In this document: positions 12,486-14,499 of the stretch, in pieces
Numbering within the stretch: position 1 is the first letter of the stretch
How the letters are laid out: each line of letters starts with the position of its first letter
Assembly: GCA_035258765.1 (NCBI GenBank)
Contig: DATFWZ010000659.1
Location: 1-14,499, forward strand
Direction of reading: 5' to 3'
Source: SIAJ01 sp035258765
GTDB lineage: Bacteria > Planctomycetota > Planctomycetia > Gemmatales > Gemmataceae
Length of the DNA: 14,499 nt
Program-made: the position numbers and the translations under genes
Notes under the pieces: model-generated
Database searches by the model: none
Told to the model about the DNA's origin: nothing
What the model saw: only the letters and a program-made list of their open reading frames with translations

Positions 12486-14499
12486 CTACTTCTGCACCTT
12501 CAGTAACACACTCTTCGCCCCGTGCTCCGAGTTCTTCCCCTCCTGCCGCGACAGGACGACGAACGGGTGCTCCATGGGCTTCACCCACGGCTCCGCGTAG
12601 ATCGCGACTTCCCGCTCCGTGTCCCGTTCGGTGATCAGGATGCCGTTGAGCCCGATATCCAACACGCGGACTCCGTGCGGCAACCCGCGGACGTCGAGCG
12701 GCACCCGACCCTTGAACCCGTTCCGCCGCTCGATCCGCACCTTGAGGCGCGCCTCCGCACCCGGGCGCACCACGACCTCGCTCGCGGAGGTAACCGTCAC
12801 CAGGTCGCCAGGCGGGACTACCTTCGGCACACCGCCAGTCGCCTCGCGAACGACTTCCTTGCCGTCGATGGTTGCCCGGGCCACGAGCTTGAGCGGGGCC
12901 ACAGTCCCGGGCGGATTCTCGGCCATCGGCGACGCGTACAGGGCGAAACTGGTTGACTGCTGGCCCGCCTCGACGAATGTGGCCGGGGCCTCGAATCCCG
13001 CGGGCAGATTCTCCAGCTTCACCTGCACCGGCCCGTCGAAGCCGTCGATGCGGTTCACCGTGACGCCAATCGGGAGCGACCCGCCCTTCCAAATACTTGG
13101 GGCCGTGGGGCTGAATGAGACCGTGAACTCCGGTCGCGGCGGGCGGACGGTGAGGCGGTAACCGTAGTTCGGACCGCCCTGATTGCGGGAGTCTCCGATC
13201 CGCACCGTGTATTCGCCGTCGGCCGGCGGGTCGAAGAACAGCCGCGAATCCTTGCCGTAACCCGGCCCGCCGTCGTCGTTGCGGTAGTTGAGATTGAACA
13301 CCGGCAGCCCGTTCGGCGGGAACGTCGTGCCGGGGGGATGAATCTCTACCTTGTAGACGGGCGCGCCCATCGGGTGGTGGCCGGGCGTGGTGTCCAGGAA
13401 CCCGACCCGCTGGCCGCCGACCGCGTAGAAGTTGCAGTCCGCGTCCGGGTTGAGCGGGAGCTGCTCGATGCGCAGCAGCTCGTTGCCGAGGTAGACGTAG
13501 TCGTCCATCGCCAGCTCATTCCAGGCCTCGATGCGGATGCCCGGGCCGGCCGAGTCGTGATCGCGGAAGACGACCCACGTCCGGGCCGTGCACCGCAACG
13601 TTGCCCGGCCGACGGGGCTGCCCTTCGCGTCGAGCAATTCGATCACCGAATCGAGCGGCGACCCGGCCCGCCGCGCGTTGACTTCGATCAGCAATCGCTG
13701 GCCCTTCTTCGCGGTGAACCGAATCGCCTGCGTCTCGCCCGGCCTGGCGATCACGCCGTTGGCGGTCCCGGGGGTCTCGATCGCGGTCTGACCGTTCTCG
13801 ACGGTCGCCTCGGCGAATTCGCCAGCAATTACGATCACATTTCCGAGCGGCTTCTCGGCCTTCGCGTCGAGCGGCACGGGCACGCGCGAGCCGACGGCCG
13901 CGTCCGCGGGGACCTTGACCTTCGCAGTCACGGTTCCGAGGTTCACGCCGACCACGGAAACGGTCGCCTCGTGGCCGCGCTGCACGCCCATCGGGACGAC
14001 GCCCGTGACCACCGGGACGTCGCCGACATGAAGCCGGTAGAACTGGTCGGCCCCGCCGCGATAGTCCTTGTCGTGGACACCGATGGCGTACATCCCGGCG
14101 GCCGGGCATTTGTACGCGAGCAGCCCGCCCGACCCCTGCGCAAGTACCTTGCCGTCGGCGTCGGTCAGTTCGAGGACCGCATCCAGTTTCGAGCCGATCG
14201 GCCCGGCGATGATCTGGGCGCCGATCTCCTGGCCGGCCTTGGCCTCGAAGCGGAAGTAGTCGGACTGACCGGCGCGATCGAGCGTGCCCGCGAGCGTGAC
14301 CGGGAGCGTCACCAGCCGACCGTTGCGGGCGGAGTCAATCCCGGCCGCGTCGGTGACGACCGCGAACCGGTCCACAATGAAATTGACGGCCGCGGACTCG
14401 CCGTTCGCGCTCTTGACGCGGACCGGAATCGGGCCGATCGCCGCGGTCGGTGCGATGGTGATATCGGCCTCGCGCCTGGCGGCGTTCCCCGTCGTCACC
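12486..14499 (-). CDS. Secreted PPC-domain / Ig-like repeat protein (N-terminus beyond window edge)
   Basis: The reading frame enters from the right edge and stops at 12486, giving at least 670 residues. The GTG at 14496-14498 is probably an internal Val codon, so the signal peptide lies outside. Counting from that codon, a bacterial pre-peptidase C-terminal (PPC)-like beta-sandwich spans about 69-158 (SDYFRFEAKAGQEIGAQI, later DQFYRLHVGD). A short segment with VVPMGVQRG (167-175) follows, then a second PPC-like unit around 250-326 (QAIRFTAKKGQRLLIEV). A third, partial unit spans about 420-452 (PADGEYTVRIGD). Two Ig-like beta modules follow (about 456-549 and 568-669). No catalytic motif or transmembrane segment is seen. 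Large proteins of this kind are common in planctomycetes and are probably exported and involved in extracellular binding or surface structure. Convergent with the diguanylate cyclase. Fold assignment is moderate; function unknown. Confidence 0.85.
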   Translation of the reverse strand, partial: VTTGNAARREADITIAPTAAIGPIPVRVKSANGESAAVNFIVDRFAVVTDAAGIDSARNGRLVTLPVTLAGTLDRAGQSDYFRFEAKAGQEIGAQIIAGPIGSKLDAVLELTDADGKVLAQGSGGLLAYKCPAAGMYAIGVHDKDYRGGADQFYRLHVGDVPVVTGVVPMGVQRGHEATVSVVGVNLGTVTAKVKVPADAAVGSRVPVPLDAKAEKPLGNVIVIAGEFAEATVENGQTAIETPGTANGVIARPGETQAIRFTAKKGQRLLIEVNARRAGSPLDSVIELLDAKGSPVGRATLRCTARTWVVFRDHDSAGPGIRIEAWNELAMDDYVYLGNELLRIEQLPLNPDADCNFYAVGGQRVGFLDTTPGHHPMGAPVYKVEIHPPGTTFPPNGLPVFNLNYRNDDGGPGYGKDSRLFFDPPADGEYTVRIGDSRNQGGPNYGYRLTVRPPRPEFTVSFSPTAPSIWKGGSLPIGVTVNRIDGFDGPVQVKLENLPAGFEAPATFVEAGQQSTSFALYASPMAENPPGTVAPLKLVARATIDGKEVVREATGGVPKVVPPGDLVTVTSASEVVVRPGAEARLKVRIERRNGFKGRVPLDVRGLPHGVRVLDIGLNGILITERDTEREVAIYAEPWVKPMEHPFVVLSRQEGKNSEHGAKSVLLKVQK

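Noticed and set aside
1..14499. A multi-gene defence, biosynthetic or mobile-element system
   Set aside because: No nuclease, helicase, transposase, integrase, toxin-antitoxin pair, CRISPR array or biosynthetic core enzyme is present. Genes are on mixed strands with little sign of shared regulation beyond the purine pair.

Overview
The window looks like part of a chromosome of a planctomycete, most likely in or near the Gemmataceae. The DNA is very GC-rich. The gene set is typical of that group: a membrane-anchored Ser/Thr kinase, a Tat-exported Gfo/Idh/MocA oxidoreductase, a secreted CxxCH protein with a squalene-cyclase-like repeat region, a fused ABC-2 permease and a large secreted protein with PPC-like domains. 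This assignment rests on gene content and recall, not on a marker gene. I see no rRNA, tRNA, transposase, integrase, phage gene or CRISPR array.

Layout: (1) 1-1755, minus strand, a two-halved ABC-2 permease cut by the left edge. (2) 1870-3345, plus, a Ser/Thr protein kinase with a polytopic C-terminus, divergent from the permease. (3) 3504-4994, a Tat-type oxidoreductase, then after a strong hairpin 5085-6113, a secreted CxxCH/alpha-alpha-toroid protein, both plus. (4) 6177-6497, minus, a small secreted YegP-like (DUF1508) protein. (5) 6682-8319, plus, a UbiB/AarF/ABC1 kinase-like protein, tail to tail with (6) 8331-9101, minus, a class I SAM methyltransferase. (7) 9156-10535 and 10557-11027, plus, a purine permease and a guanine-deaminase-like enzyme. 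These form a convincing two-gene purine-salvage operon with a consensus-like promoter at one end and a terminator-like hairpin at the other. (8) 11280-12347, plus, a PleD-like response regulator with a GGEEF diguanylate cyclase domain. (9) 12486-14499, minus, the C-terminal two thirds or so of a PPC-domain protein cut by the right edge.

The most clearly connected genes are the purine permease and deaminase: import of guanine (or a related base) followed by its deamination to xanthine. The kinase and the diguanylate cyclase are separate signalling genes, and nothing here shows they act on each other. The rest is ordinary planctomycete housekeeping and envelope content.

The most unusual structure is not a gene. 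It is a roughly 140-bp, nearly end-to-end inverted repeat (12342-12483) filling the gap between two convergent genes and built from a degenerate AATGNCN heptamer. A short run of a similar heptamer lies at 1775-1795. Second in interest are the near-leaderless promoter of the purine operon and the CxxCH motif attached to a cyclase-like repeat protein. I found no convincing new multi-gene defence or biosynthetic system.
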